Below, piece by piece: positions 17,038-26,304 of a stretch of DNA of 64,000 nt. Numbering within the stretch: position 1 is the stretch's first letter; each line of letters opens with the position of its first letter. Source of the DNA: Acidovorax radicis N35. Lineage in GTDB: Bacteria > Pseudomonadota > Gammaproteobacteria > Burkholderiales > Burkholderiaceae_C. The translations under genes and the position numbers were made by a program. Under the pieces are notes generated by a model, which worked only from the letters and a program-made list of their open reading frames with translations, made no database searches and was not told where the DNA came from. The stretch is from positions 372,001 through 436,000 of the forward strand of contig NZ_AFBG01000018.1 in assembly GCF_000204195.1 (NCBI RefSeq). The letters run 5' to 3'.

Positions 17038-18483
17038 ATGAAGCCACCCAGCGAGCCCGCTCGCAAGGTCATCCCGATTTCACCGATTGCATCCGATGGC
17101 TCGTCGCAGGGCGAGATTGTGTCTCTCTACGAGGCGCAAAAGAAAATCTATCCACGCTCCATCAGTGGCGTGTTTGCACGCTGGCGCTGGGGCATGGTGT
17201 TTCTCACGCAGCTCGTTTTTTACGGGCTGCCCTGGTTTGAATGGGGGCAGCGCCAGATGGTGCTGTTTGACCTGGGGGCTCGGCGGTTTTACATCTTCGG
17301 CCTGGTTCTGTACCCCCAGGATTTCATCTACCTCACGGGCCTGCTCATCATTTCTGCGCTGTCGCTGTTCCTGTTTACGGCGGTGGCGGGGCGGTTGTGG
17401 TGCGGATTTGCGTGCCCGCAAACGGTCTATACCGAAATGTTCATGTGGATCGAGCACAAGATCGAAGGTGATCGCAGTGCCCGACTACGGCTGGACAACG
17501 GCCCATGGACCTTCGAGAAAGTCCGCAAGAAGTTCTTCAAGCAGGTGATCTGGATCGCGGTGGCGCTGTGGACTGGGTTTACGTTCGTGGGCTATTTTGT
17601 GCCCATCCGTGAGCTTGGTGCGGAGTTGCTGGTGATGCAGGGGGGCTGGCAGATATTCTGGGTGCTGTTCTACGGCTTTGCCACGTATGGCAATGCGGGC
17701 TACATGCGCGAGCAGGTGTGCAAATACATGTGCCCCTATGCGCGCTTTCAGAGCGCCATGTTCGACAAGGACACGCTGATCGTCAGCTATGACGTGGAGC
17801 GGGGCGAACCGCGCGGCCCGCGAAACAAGAACATCGATCACAAGGCCAAAGGTCTGGGTGACTGTATTGACTGCACGCTGTGCGTGCAGGTATGTCCCGT
17901 GGGCATCGACATCCGCAAGGGGCTGCAGTATGAGTGCATTGGTTGCGGGTTGTGCGTGGATGCTTGCAACACGGTCATGGACAAGATGCACTACCCAAAG
18001 GGGCTTATCCGGTTTTCCACACAGAACGGCGTGGCGCAGCGGTGGAGCCAATCGCAGATCCTGCGCCGGGTACTCCGGCCGCGTGTGCTGATCTACAGCG
18101 CAGTGCTGGTAGCCCTGTGCGTGGGCATGATGGCGAGCCTTGTCACGCGCACGCCGCTCAAGGTCGATGTTGTGCGTGACCGCGCTGCGCTCTCTCGCAT
18201 CGTCGCCGGTGGCAAGCTGGAGAACATCTACCGCCTGCAGATCATGAATGCAACCGAAGGACCCCAACGCTATCGCATCGGTGCGCGTGGCCTTGAAGGG
18301 CTGGAAGTGGCGTCCGATGCTGAGGTGGAAATCGGAGCGGCGGAGTCCCGGTGGGTGGCTGTCCGACTGCAGATACCGTATGGTTCGGCGCCTTCAGGAT
18401 CGCACGTCGTGCAGTTCGACGTGCAGGCACTCGGCGGGGCCGCCCATGTGACTGAGAAATCCGTGTTTCTGGTGCCGCGGTAA
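17038..18483 (+). CDS. ccoG: Polyferredoxin CcoG (RdxA/FixG), cupric reductase of cbb3 assembly
   Basis: Membrane iron-sulfur protein of 481 residues, reported in the family to reduce Cu(II) for cbb3 oxidase. Several N-terminal helices carry the first cysteine motif CGFACPQTVYTE. Two ferredoxin-type [4Fe-4S] motifs follow: CIDCTLCVQVCPVGID and CIGCGLCVDACNTVMD. A C-terminal FixG-type immunoglobulin-like domain ends the protein. The 92-base gap after ccoP contains no clear terminator, so it is probably in the same unit. Confidence 0.95.
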   Translation: MKPPSEPARKVIPISPIASDGSSQGEIVSLYEAQKKIYPRSISGVFARWRWGMVFLTQLVFYGLPWFEWGQRQMVLFDLGARRFYIFGLVLYPQDFIYLTGLLIISALSLFLFTAVAGRLWCGFACPQTVYTEMFMWIEHKIEGDRSARLRLDNGPWTFEKVRKKFFKQVIWIAVALWTGFTFVGYFVPIRELGAELLVMQGGWQIFWVLFYGFATYGNAGYMREQVCKYMCPYARFQSAMFDKDTLIVSYDVERGEPRGPRNKNIDHKAKGLGDCIDCTLCVQVCPVGIDIRKGLQYECIGCGLCVDACNTVMDKMHYPKGLIRFSTQNGVAQRWSQSQILRRVLRPRVLIYSAVLVALCVGMMASLVTRTPLKVDVVRDRAALSRIVAGGKLENIYRLQIMNATEGPQRYRIGARGLEGLEVASDAEVEIGAAESRWVAVRLQIPYGSAPSGSHVVQFDVQALGGAAHVTEKSVFLVPR

Positions 18484-18554
18484 CGCGCGTGCACACTGGT
18501 GCAAGGTCTTCGCGGGCCTTGCTTTGACGAAAAATATTTTTGAGGAGTCATCAC

Positions 18555-18836
18555 ATGCCATCCAGTTCCGCCCTCGGCACTGCCCCTTCCGCTACGGCGC
18601 CATGGTGGAAGTTCGGCCATGTCTGGCTGATCATCGCTGGTCCTGTGATCGTGATCATTGCGGGTTTTGTCACCCTCTGGCTGGCGATTTCGCGCCCCGA
18701 CCCCGTGATCGCCGAGGACTATTACCGCCAGGGCATCGAGATCAACAAGACGCTGGAGACTCCACACAAGAGCCTGGCTCCCGCGATGAAAGGCCGCAAC
18801 CATGCGGCAACTCCGGTCCAGGACCAGCCCCGCTGA
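18555..18836 (+). CDS. fixH: FixH/CcoH-family oxidase assembly protein
   Basis: A 93-residue single-helix membrane protein linked to cbb3 oxidase assembly. The helix is FGHVWLIIAGPVIVIIAG and the family signature SRPDPVIAEDYYRQGIEINK follows. I start at ATG 18555 because a TGAGGAG ribosome site is 7 bases before it; an in-frame TTG five codons earlier overlaps that site. It lies directly after ccoG. Confidence 0.88.
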   Translation: MPSSSALGTAPSATAPWWKFGHVWLIIAGPVIVIIAGFVTLWLAISRPDPVIAEDYYRQGIEINKTLETPHKSLAPAMKGRNHAATPVQDQPR

Positions 18837-18888
18837 ACACCCCCTGGCCGTGCGGTTTGTCTGCCCGGCCTTACCAGGAGAAAAATCA

Positions 18889-19182
18889 ATGTGGACGCAA
18901 CGCCTGATGTGGATTGCATGGCCCGCCTTCTTGATGGCAGGCGTCATGGAGGTGCTGGTTTTTGCGATGGTGGATCCGCAGGACTTGCACTGGTTTGGGC
19001 AGCCGTTGGCGTTGTCGCGTCAGGGCGTCTACACGCTTGCTTTTTTCGCGTTCTGGATGATCACCATGGCGTCCAGCGCATTGACGACATTGTTGGCGAT
19101 GTCGCCCTTTGAACTCAACCGCTGCCCGGTCCCCGAAGGGGATCGCCCCGATGACTGTCGAAAGACTTCATCTTGCCCTTGA
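18889..19182 (+). CDS. Small two-helix membrane protein in the cbb3 cluster, function unknown
   Basis: A 97-residue protein with two predicted helices (MWIAWPAFLMAGVMEVLVFA and GVYTLAFFAFWMITMASSAL) and a short soluble tail with ELNRCPVPEGDRPDDCR. CAGGAG precedes the ATG at 18889. It follows fixH by 52 bases on the same strand. I recall similar short proteins after ccoG/fixH in other Burkholderiales but no assigned function. The two tail cysteines are worth noting in a copper-handling neighbourhood. Confidence 0.8.
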   Translation: MWTQRLMWIAWPAFLMAGVMEVLVFAMVDPQDLHWFGQPLALSRQGVYTLAFFAFWMITMASSALTTLLAMSPFELNRCPVPEGDRPDDCRKTSSCP

Positions 19183-19242
19183 TGGGCTGCGGTAGCTGGC
19201 CGGTAGATATGGAGAGAGGCCGCCGCCAACGCATCGCCTTGG

Positions 19243-19995
19243 TCAGTGGCAGGCCTGCTGGTTGTTCACGATGCGCTTGAGCGCATCGGTTTCCAGGATG
19301 CGCACATGGCGCTGCTTGACCTCGACAATACCTTCTTCCACAAACTTGGAAAATGTGCGGCTCACGGTTTCGAGCTTGAGCCCCAGGTAGCTGCCAATTT
19401 CCTCACGCGTCATGCGCAGTACGAGTTCGGACTGTGAAAACCCACGGGCATGCAAGCGTTGCACAAGGTTCAGCAGAAACGCTGCCAGGCGTTCCTCGGC
19501 GCGCATGCTGCCCAAGAGCAGCATCACCCCATGCTCACGCACGATCTCGCGGCTCATGATCTTGTGCACATGGTGTTGCAGCGCGGTGACCTCGCGGGAC
19601 AGTTCTTCGATGCGGTCAAAGGGCATGACGCAGACTTCTGCGTCTTCCAGGGCCACTGCGTCGCAGGTATGGTGATCGTTCACGATGCCATCCAGGCCGA
19701 TAATCTCGCCCGCCATCTGGAAACCAGTGACCTGGTCGCGCCCATCTTCGGTGGCTACACAGGTCTTGAAGAAGCCGGTGCGGATGGCATAGAGCGATGT
19801 GAAGGCTTCGCCGTTGCGAAACAGCGTTCCGCCCCGCTTGATCTTGCGGCGGACGGCAACGACTTCGTCAATGCGTTGCAGTTGGTCTTCGCTCAGGCCA
19901 ACCGGCATGCACAGCTCGCGCAGGTTGCAGTTAGAGCAGGCGACTTTGATGGTGAGCGGGTTCATAGGCACAGATGCTGGGTTAGGTTTGAGCAT
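19243..19995 (-). CDS. fnr: Oxygen-sensing transcription factor FNR
   Basis: A 250-residue CRP/FNR activator. Cys20, Cys23 and Cys29 fall at exactly the E. coli FNR numbers when the start is the ATG at 19995, and a fourth cysteine is in NDHHTCDA. These would bind the [4Fe-4S] cluster. The recognition helix LGLKLETVSRTFSKF has the E-x-x-S-R pattern for TTGAT boxes. A GAGG site 6 bases upstream also supports 19995. It converges on the cco genes and is divergent from hemN. Three boxes (11047, 13712, 20085) are its likely local targets. Confidence 0.96.
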   Translation of the reverse strand: MLKPNPASVPMNPLTIKVACSNCNLRELCMPVGLSEDQLQRIDEVVAVRRKIKRGGTLFRNGEAFTSLYAIRTGFFKTCVATEDGRDQVTGFQMAGEIIGLDGIVNDHHTCDAVALEDAEVCVMPFDRIEELSREVTALQHHVHKIMSREIVREHGVMLLLGSMRAEERLAAFLLNLVQRLHARGFSQSELVLRMTREEIGSYLGLKLETVSRTFSKFVEEGIVEVKQRHVRILETDALKRIVNNQQACH

Positions 19996-20084
19996 ATCGC
20001 CTCATCTGCCTGTAAGACAGGCTTGTGGGTACGGATGGGCGAATGACATGCATCAAATTGTCGCTGTTCGGCCCCGTGCATCAC

Positions 20085-20098
20085 TTGATTCAGGTCAA
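20085..20098 (+). promoter_or_regulatory. FNR/ANR box before hemN
   Basis: TTGATTCAGGTCAA, one mismatch from the symmetric consensus, centred about 60 bases before the hemN start codon. It sits in the fnr-hemN divergent region, so it may also feed back on fnr. Confidence 0.8.
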
Positions 20099-20151
20099 GG
20101 ACATGAGGAGCAGCTTACGGCACAGTCAAAGTGTACGCAAGGAATTTGCCC

Positions 20152-21534
20152 ATGACTGCTGTTTCGCCTGATCTTCTGCGCCGTTTCGACGTGCCAGGGC
20201 CCCGCTATACCTCTTATCCAACCGCCGACCGTTTCGTCGAGGCGTTTGGGCAGGACGACTATGCGCTTGCACTGGAGCAGCGCAGGCTGGGCTCCATGGC
20301 GAAGGCGTTGCCGTTGTCGCTGTATGTGCACATCCCCTTTTGCGAGTCGCTGTGTTACTACTGTGCATGCAACAAGATCATCACCAAACACCATGATCGG
20401 GCAGATACCTATCTGCGGTACCTGAGCCGCGAAATCGATCTGCACACAGCGCACTGCGGCACGGGGCAGGTGGTGAGCCAGCTGCACCTGGGTGGCGGTA
20501 CGCCTACTTTTTTGTCCGACGACGGCTTGCGTGAACTCATGGCCATGCTCAAGCGCAGCTTCTCACTCGCGCCGGGCGGAGAGTATTCGATTGAAGTAGA
20601 TCCGCGAACCGTCAATGCCGACCGCCTTGCCGTGCTCGCGGAACTGGGATTCAACCGACTGAGTTTTGGAGTGCAAGATTTTGATCCTGAGGTTCAAAAG
20701 GCTGTTCATCGCATACAGCCTGCCGAGCAAGTGTTTTCGCTGGTGGAGTCCGCACGTTCGCTGGGCTTTGAATCCATCAATGTGGACTTGATCTACGGCC
20801 TGCCGCGCCAGACGCCCGAGTCGTTTGATCGCACGCTGGCCCAAGTTGTGCAGCTGCGGCCTGACCGCATCGCCCTGTATGCCTATGCCCACCTGCCGGA
20901 GCGCTTCAAGCCCCAGCGCCGCATTGTTTCTGCCGAGTTGCCCACAGGGGCGGGCAAGGTGTCGATGCTGTCCCGCTCGCTGGCTGCCTTCATGGACGCT
21001 GGGTACGTGTATGTGGGCATGGACCACTTTGCGTTGCCGGCCGACGCATTGGCGGTTGCCAAGCGCCAGGGCCGTCTGCACCGCAACTTCCAGGGCTACA
21101 GCACACAGCCCGATTGCGATCTGATTGGCCTGGGCGTGTCGGCGATTGGCCGGGTGGGGGCGACCTACAGCCAGAACGCAAAAACTCTGGACGAGTACTA
21201 CGATTTTCTGGACCAGGGGCGCTTGCCAGTGGTGCGTGGGCTCGCCCTGACCCGCGATGACCTGGTACGCCGCGCCGTCATCATGGCGTTGATGTGCCAG
21301 GGCGAGTTGTTGTTTGAGCCCATGGAGCAGGCCTGGTTGATCGACTTTCGGGCTTACTTCTCTGCCGAGCTGGAGCAACTGGAAACCATGGCTGAGCAGG
21401 GACTCGTCGTGGTGAGACCCGACGGGGTCGAGGTGACGGCCATGGGCTGGTTCTTCGTGCGCGGCATCGCCATGGTTTTTGACCGTTACCTGCAGGCAGA
21501 TCGCAACCGAGCCCGTTTTTCGCGCATCATCTGA
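20152..21534 (+). CDS. hemN: Oxygen-independent coproporphyrinogen III dehydrogenase
   Basis: Radical-SAM enzyme of 460 residues that converts coproporphyrinogen III to protoporphyrinogen IX without oxygen, supplying haem for the oxidase at low oxygen. The cluster motif is CESLCYYCACNK near residue 64, followed by HLGGGTPTFL and the C-terminal HemN domain. The start at 20152 has AAGGAA upstream; a GTG seven codons earlier is less likely. An FNR box precedes it, matching known anaerobic control of hemN. Confidence 0.96.
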   Translation: MTAVSPDLLRRFDVPGPRYTSYPTADRFVEAFGQDDYALALEQRRLGSMAKALPLSLYVHIPFCESLCYYCACNKIITKHHDRADTYLRYLSREIDLHTAHCGTGQVVSQLHLGGGTPTFLSDDGLRELMAMLKRSFSLAPGGEYSIEVDPRTVNADRLAVLAELGFNRLSFGVQDFDPEVQKAVHRIQPAEQVFSLVESARSLGFESINVDLIYGLPRQTPESFDRTLAQVVQLRPDRIALYAYAHLPERFKPQRRIVSAELPTGAGKVSMLSRSLAAFMDAGYVYVGMDHFALPADALAVAKRQGRLHRNFQGYSTQPDCDLIGLGVSAIGRVGATYSQNAKTLDEYYDFLDQGRLPVVRGLALTRDDLVRRAVIMALMCQGELLFEPMEQAWLIDFRAYFSAELEQLETMAEQGLVVVRPDGVEVTAMGWFFVRGIAMVFDRYLQADRNRARFSRII

Positions 21535-21539
21535 CTCTC

Positions 21540-22298
21540 ATGATTGCAACGGTTGCCTCGACCGCCTTGCTGATGGGACTGGTTGGCGGGTCCCATTGCT
21601 TAGCCATGTGCTCCGCGCCCTGCGCAGCGTTGGTGGGGCAGGGAGAGTCGCGGAGTTTGCCCAAGACGGGTGGGAATTTGGAGGTACAGGCTTCCTCGCA
21701 GACGGTCCAAACTGTGCAATGGATGCCTCGGGGTGGTGTCATTCGGCGCACGGCTGCTTTCCATGTCGGTCGGCTGGCTGGGTATGCCGTGGCGGGCGGT
21801 TTGGCCGCGCTCGCCATGGACAGTCTGGCATGGTTGACCCAACAGACGGCGGCGCTGCGCCCGGCGTGGACCCTGGTCCATGTCGCGGTGATGGCCTGGG
21901 GGTTGATGATGATGGTCCAGGCCCGCCAGCCCCAATGGGTGGAGCAGGCGGGTCGCACTGTGTGGTCACATGTCAAGCCGCTTGTCAGCGCCCCTGGCGG
22001 GGTTCTCGCTGCAGGGGGACTCTGGGCGCTGATGCCCTGTGGATTGCTTTATTCGGCCCTGTTGGTAGCCGCCCTGAGCGGTGGACCCTTGGAAGGGGCG
22101 TTGACCATGGCGTTGTTTGGCCTGGGCAGCGGTGTGTGGCTGGTGGGCGGGCCGTGGGCATGGGCACGGCTGAAAACACGGATCAATACAGCGCGTGCGG
22201 ACTGGGGGACCCGTATCGCGGGGGGCTTACTCTGCGCAGTCGCCAGCTGGGCACTGTGGATGGACTTGGTCTACAAACCATCGCTGTGGTGCCGTTAG
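21540..22298 (+). CDS. TauE/DsbD-like transmembrane protein (UreH-like family)
   Basis: Inner-membrane protein of 252 residues with six or so predicted helices. It starts with the family pattern LLMGLVGGSHCLAMCSAPCAAL and repeats a GGLWALMPCGLLYSALLVAAL unit, each half holding a conserved cysteine as in DsbD-type membrane domains. It is 5 bases after hemN, so it is co-transcribed. Relatives sit next to ccoI/ccoN in many proteobacteria and have been linked to copper or thiol-electron transport for oxidase assembly. That role is inferred from context. Confidence 0.85.
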   Translation: MIATVASTALLMGLVGGSHCLAMCSAPCAALVGQGESRSLPKTGGNLEVQASSQTVQTVQWMPRGGVIRRTAAFHVGRLAGYAVAGGLAALAMDSLAWLTQQTAALRPAWTLVHVAVMAWGLMMMVQARQPQWVEQAGRTVWSHVKPLVSAPGGVLAAGGLWALMPCGLLYSALLVAALSGGPLEGALTMALFGLGSGVWLVGGPWAWARLKTRINTARADWGTRIAGGLLCAVASWALWMDLVYKPSLWCR

Positions 22299-22434
22299 CT
22301 TGTTTTCAACCGGAAGTTGCAGAGCAAAGGGGTTGACGAGTTCCTTTAAACCCATGTCTATACAAGGGTGATCTGGGGTGGGCTGCGCGGACGCAGCCAA
22401 GTGTTGCCGCGCCGCTGCGGTGCAGGCGCAGTCC

Positions 22435-22463
22435 TTCGACAAGGCCCCCGAACTGGCGATAAT
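22435..22463 (+). promoter_or_regulatory. Candidate sigma-70 promoter of the c-di-GMP gene pair
   Basis: TTCGAC (22435-22440) and GATAAT (22458-22463) are separated by 17 bases. The expected start near 22470 leaves a leader of about 44 bases to the GTG at 22514. This also argues against the longer open frame beginning at 22475. Confidence 0.5.
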
Positions 22464-22513
22464 CTATGTAACCATTGGTGGCATTGAAGTCGCCATGTTT
22501 CACACGCCCCGAA

Positions 22514-23812
22514 GTGAACTCTTCCATCCTCATCGACATCAGCCAACTGCGTGTCGGCATGTACATCCAGCTCGACTTGGGCTGGATGCATCATCCGTTC
22601 CCGGTGAGCAGTTTTCGCGTGGCGTCGGCGGAACAGATTGCCACCCTGCGTGAACTGGGGCTCACCGAGGTACGTTATCTCCCCAAGAAAAGTGATCCAG
22701 AACTGAGGGAACTTGTCCCCGCCGCCTGGAGCGTCCCGGAAATGAAGGCACCGTCCTTGAACGGACTGGATGCGGCAGGCTCCGCCGCGACCGTGGACCC
22801 GGAGGCGCTGCGCAGGCGTGAACTGCTGGAAGCCCAGAACCGGACTCTGGCAGTCTGTGACCAGCGATTTGGAGAGGCCACCCGCCAATACCAGGCGCTG
22901 GAGCGTGTGGTCTCCGAGCACCCCGACCAGGCGCGTGCCAAAGGCGATACGCTGGTGTCCGGATGTGTGGCCGAGCTCCTCGAAAACGGGGATTCCGTCA
23001 TCCGGCTGTTGTCAGAAGGTGTCGGCGAGCGCAATGCCCTGCATCCGATCAACGTGATGGTGATCTCTCTGTTGCTGGGCCGCGCACTGGGTATGAAAAG
23101 TGCCGAGCTGCACGACCTTGGCATCGCGGCGCTGATTCATGACCTGGGCAAGCTCAAGCTGCCACCGAATCTCAGGCAACCTACGCCCTCGATGATTCCG
23201 ATGGAGCGCACGCGCTACGAAACCCATGTGGGTGAGTCTGTGGCGCTGGCCACGCGCATGGGCTTGCCCGAAGCCGTGCTTACCGCCGTTGCCAGGCACC
23301 ATGAGATGGCCGATGGCAGCGGGTTTCCATTGCGGCTGTCAGGGCCCGACTTGGGGCGTGCGAGCCAGGTGCTTGCGTTGGTCAATCGGTATGACCGCAT
23401 GTGCAACCCTGCCAACGGAGTGGATGCGCTCACGCCCCACGAGGCGCTGTCAGTCATCTTTGCGCAGCTCAAGGCGCGGTTTGATTCTGTGGTCCTGGGT
23501 GCATTCATCCGCATGATGGGGGTGTACCCACCGGGCTCCATCGTCCAGCTGGTCAACGACCGTTATGCGATCGTCGCTTCAGTCAATTCTTCGCGCCCCC
23601 TGCGGCCCAAGGTCATTGTTCATGACTCCCGGGTCCCCAAGGATGAGGCGCCCATATTGGATCTGGAAACCGTGCCAGAGCTGGGCATCCGGCGCAGTCT
23701 CAAGCCCGCGCAATTGCCACGCGATGCCCTGGACTACCTTTCCCCCCGTCAGCGTATCTGCTACTTTTTCGAGCGCGCAGTCAGCCCCGGCCCCGAAGAG
23801 GCTGGTTCGTGA
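22514..23812 (+). CDS. HD-GYP domain protein, c-di-GMP phosphodiesterase
   Basis: A protein of about 432 residues. The N-terminal DUF3391 domain is recognisable from ILIDISQLRVGMYIQLDLGW, which normally begins within a few residues of the start; hence GTG 22514. The HD-GYP domain has HDLGKLKLP and RHHEMADGSGFPLRL (GFP in place of GYP). The residues needed for metal binding and c-di-GMP cleavage appear present. Its stop overlaps the GTG of the next gene, so synthesis of the two is coupled. The exact start is uncertain; the frame is open from 22475. Confidence 0.9.
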   Translation: MNSSILIDISQLRVGMYIQLDLGWMHHPFPVSSFRVASAEQIATLRELGLTEVRYLPKKSDPELRELVPAAWSVPEMKAPSLNGLDAAGSAATVDPEALRRRELLEAQNRTLAVCDQRFGEATRQYQALERVVSEHPDQARAKGDTLVSGCVAELLENGDSVIRLLSEGVGERNALHPINVMVISLLLGRALGMKSAELHDLGIAALIHDLGKLKLPPNLRQPTPSMIPMERTRYETHVGESVALATRMGLPEAVLTAVARHHEMADGSGFPLRLSGPDLGRASQVLALVNRYDRMCNPANGVDALTPHEALSVIFAQLKARFDSVVLGAFIRMMGVYPPGSIVQLVNDRYAIVASVNSSRPLRPKVIVHDSRVPKDEAPILDLETVPELGIRRSLKPAQLPRDALDYLSPRQRICYFFERAVSPGPEEAGS

Positions 23813-26253
23813 CCGTTGTGCAGTCCCACGGCTGGCTCGACGGTTTGCAGGAAGCTGTCTGGTTGGTCGATGAGGCCAGCCTGCTCATCCTTCATGCGAA
23901 TGCCGCAGCGCAGCGGCTGGTGGGTTTGCCTGCGGCCTCTATGGTTGGCACGCCAGTGCTGCGTCTGGCTTCCACACCACAGGATGTTGCGTTCTGGGGG
24001 GAGTCAGCGCAGGTGGTTGCAGACGGCATCCATTCCCACACCAGCCTTTTGCGCGCAGATGGAGCTCTGGTGCCGGTTGACCGGCGCGTGACACGCGTTC
24101 CGGGAGAAGGGGCTTCGGGCACCGTTTTCATGCTGACGATGCTGGACCGGAGTGTCCAGGATGCCACCGAGCGCGAGCTGGAAACTTTGTTGTCTGAACT
24201 GCGCGCGACGCTGGATTCCGCAGCCGATGGCATGCTCGTCTGCAGCCTTGATGGCCGGGTGCGGGCCTTCAACCAGCGGCTTGCGCAGTTGTGGAATATT
24301 CCCCGTGATTTGCTGGTGCAGCGCAACGATGCGGCGGTGTATGCGCACATGGCGGCCCAAGTGGAAGACGCACGTGCCTACTCGGAGCGCCTGGCGGCCA
24401 TTGCACGTGAGCCGATGCAGGAGAGTACAGACATACTGGTGTTGAAGAGTGGCCTGGTGCTGGAGTTGCGGACCGTGCCCCAGTTTGGCCAGGGGCTGCC
24501 CGTGGGGCGCGTGTATTCCTACCGGGACATTACTCGCCAGACGGAGATACAGGTCAGCCTCAGGCTCGCAGCCCGGGTGTTTGAGTCCAGTCTCGACGCC
24601 ATCTTCATCGCCGATAGCCATCACCGGGTCCTGCGCATGAACCCGGGTTGCGAGCGCCTAGTAGGGCCTTCTGCCAAATCGTTCGAAGGATGCATGGCCG
24701 CTTCTTTGTTCGGAGGGGGTTCGGATGCGGCTTTCATGGAGCAGGTGCTGCAGGGTTGGGCGGAGGATGGTTTCTGGGAGGGCGAGCTGTGGCTCCCCAG
24801 GGACAATGGCACCTATTGCGCGGTGCAGCTGTCATGGGTGGCGCTGCGCGACGATGAAGGGCGCCTGGTGCAGAGCATCGGCTTCATGCGTGACCTGACG
24901 CTGCAGCATGCGGCCCAGAAGCGCATCGAGGAGCTGGCCTACAGCGACGTGCTCACCGGCCTGCCCAACCGCCTGCTGTTGTCGCAGCGGGTGGACACGG
25001 CCATTCAGGGGGCGCGCCAGAGCGACACGGGTTTTGCGATCCTGTTCCTGGACCTCGACCGTTTCAAGATCATCAATGACTCCCTGGGCCATCCCTTTGG
25101 GGACCGTGTGCTGCAACTGGTCGCCGAGCGCCTGCAGGCCTGCCTGCGCCAGACGGATATGTTGTGCCGACTGGGCGGCGACGAGTTTGTCATCTACCTG
25201 CATGGTGGAGATGCCGTAGTGGCAGAGAGTGTGGCGCGCCGTATCCTGGAAGACATGCTCAACCCTTTCATGCTCGACAGCATGGGTTTCTCCATTCAGT
25301 GCAGCATTGGTATTGCGTTGTATCCGCAGGATGGTGCAACGCTGGACGACCTCATCAAGCAGGCCGATACGGCCATGTACCGGGTCAAGGAACGGGGGCG
25401 TGGCAGCTATGGCTTTTACCAGCCGCAGATGAACGCCAATCTGCTTTCCCGCATGCAGATGGAGCATGCGATGCGCCAGGCGCTGGGGTTGGACCGCATG
25501 GCGGTGCACTACCAGCCGCAGGTCAATATGGCCACCGGGCGCATCACGGGGGCGGAGGCCCTGATCCGCTGGACCGACCCCGAGTTCGGCGCCGTATCGC
25601 CGGGGCAGTTCATTCCCCTGGCGGAGGAGTCAGGCTACATTGTCACTCTGGGCGCGTGGGTCATGGAGCAGGCTGTGCGCGAGGCGGCGGTTTGGATGCA
25701 CAGTGGCATGCCGATCATGATCTCCGTGAACGTGTCGGCGCTGGAGTTCCGGCAGCCGGATTTCGTGGACCGTATCACCCGGCTGCTGGCCGTGCACCAG
25801 CTGCCGCCCACGTTGCTGGAGCTGGAGCTGACCGAAACCATCCTGCTGCAGGATGCGCAGGAAATGGAGCAGCGTCTGCGTGTCCTCGCCGGCCTTGGGA
25901 TTGGCTTGGCCATCGATGATTTTGGTACGGGATATTCCAGCCTCGCGTATCTCAAGAAGCTGCCGATCAGCAAGCTCAAGATCGACCAGTCGTTTGTGCG
26001 CGGCCTGCCCGACGATGATGGTGACCGGGCCATCGTGAGCGCCATCATCAGCATGGGGCGTGCCATGCACATTGAGGTGGTGGCAGAGGGGGTGGAAACA
26101 GAAACCCAACAGGCGGTGCTGCTGCAGATGCAGTGCGACCACTACCAGGGGTTTCTCTGTGCACCTGGCCTTCCCGCCCAAGAGTTTCGAGCCTTGCTCA
26201 GCAAACCATTGCCCTTGAAGGCGCAGGGCCGGCGCAGTCCAGTCCAGAACTGA
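23809..26253 (+). CDS. PAS-GGDEF-EAL c-di-GMP turnover protein
   Basis: An 814-residue signalling protein. Two or three PAS-like domains fill about residues 1-370. The GGDEF motif is intact at 456-460 with an RxxD inhibitory site (RQTD) five residues before it, and the EAL motif is at 583-585 (GAEALIRW), with the later DDFGTGYSSLAYL loop complete. So both synthesis and breakdown of c-di-GMP are chemically possible. No transmembrane helix is seen. The start is a GTG whose GTGA overlaps the HD-GYP stop. PAS domains beside an FNR/oxidase island suggest oxygen or redox input, which is inference. Confidence 0.92.
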   Translation: MTVVQSHGWLDGLQEAVWLVDEASLLILHANAAAQRLVGLPAASMVGTPVLRLASTPQDVAFWGESAQVVADGIHSHTSLLRADGALVPVDRRVTRVPGEGASGTVFMLTMLDRSVQDATERELETLLSELRATLDSAADGMLVCSLDGRVRAFNQRLAQLWNIPRDLLVQRNDAAVYAHMAAQVEDARAYSERLAAIAREPMQESTDILVLKSGLVLELRTVPQFGQGLPVGRVYSYRDITRQTEIQVSLRLAARVFESSLDAIFIADSHHRVLRMNPGCERLVGPSAKSFEGCMAASLFGGGSDAAFMEQVLQGWAEDGFWEGELWLPRDNGTYCAVQLSWVALRDDEGRLVQSIGFMRDLTLQHAAQKRIEELAYSDVLTGLPNRLLLSQRVDTAIQGARQSDTGFAILFLDLDRFKIINDSLGHPFGDRVLQLVAERLQACLRQTDMLCRLGGDEFVIYLHGGDAVVAESVARRILEDMLNPFMLDSMGFSIQCSIGIALYPQDGATLDDLIKQADTAMYRVKERGRGSYGFYQPQMNANLLSRMQMEHAMRQALGLDRMAVHYQPQVNMATGRITGAEALIRWTDPEFGAVSPGQFIPLAEESGYIVTLGAWVMEQAVREAAVWMHSGMPIMISVNVSALEFRQPDFVDRITRLLAVHQLPPTLLELELTETILLQDAQEMEQRLRVLAGLGIGLAIDDFGTGYSSLAYLKKLPISKLKIDQSFVRGLPDDDGDRAIVSAIISMGRAMHIEVVAEGVETETQQAVLLQMQCDHYQGFLCAPGLPAQEFRALLSKPLPLKAQGRRSPVQN

Positions 26254-26304
26254 GGCCATCCTGCTGCTGCGCCACCCCGGCTGCCCCGGGGGCGTTCGCA
26301 AGGC

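Noticed and set aside
22333-22364. TTGACG ... TATACA as promoter for the HD-GYP gene
   Set aside because: The spacer is 20 bases, too long for a good sigma-70 promoter; TTCGAC/GATAAT at 22435 has 17 bases and lies closer to the gene.
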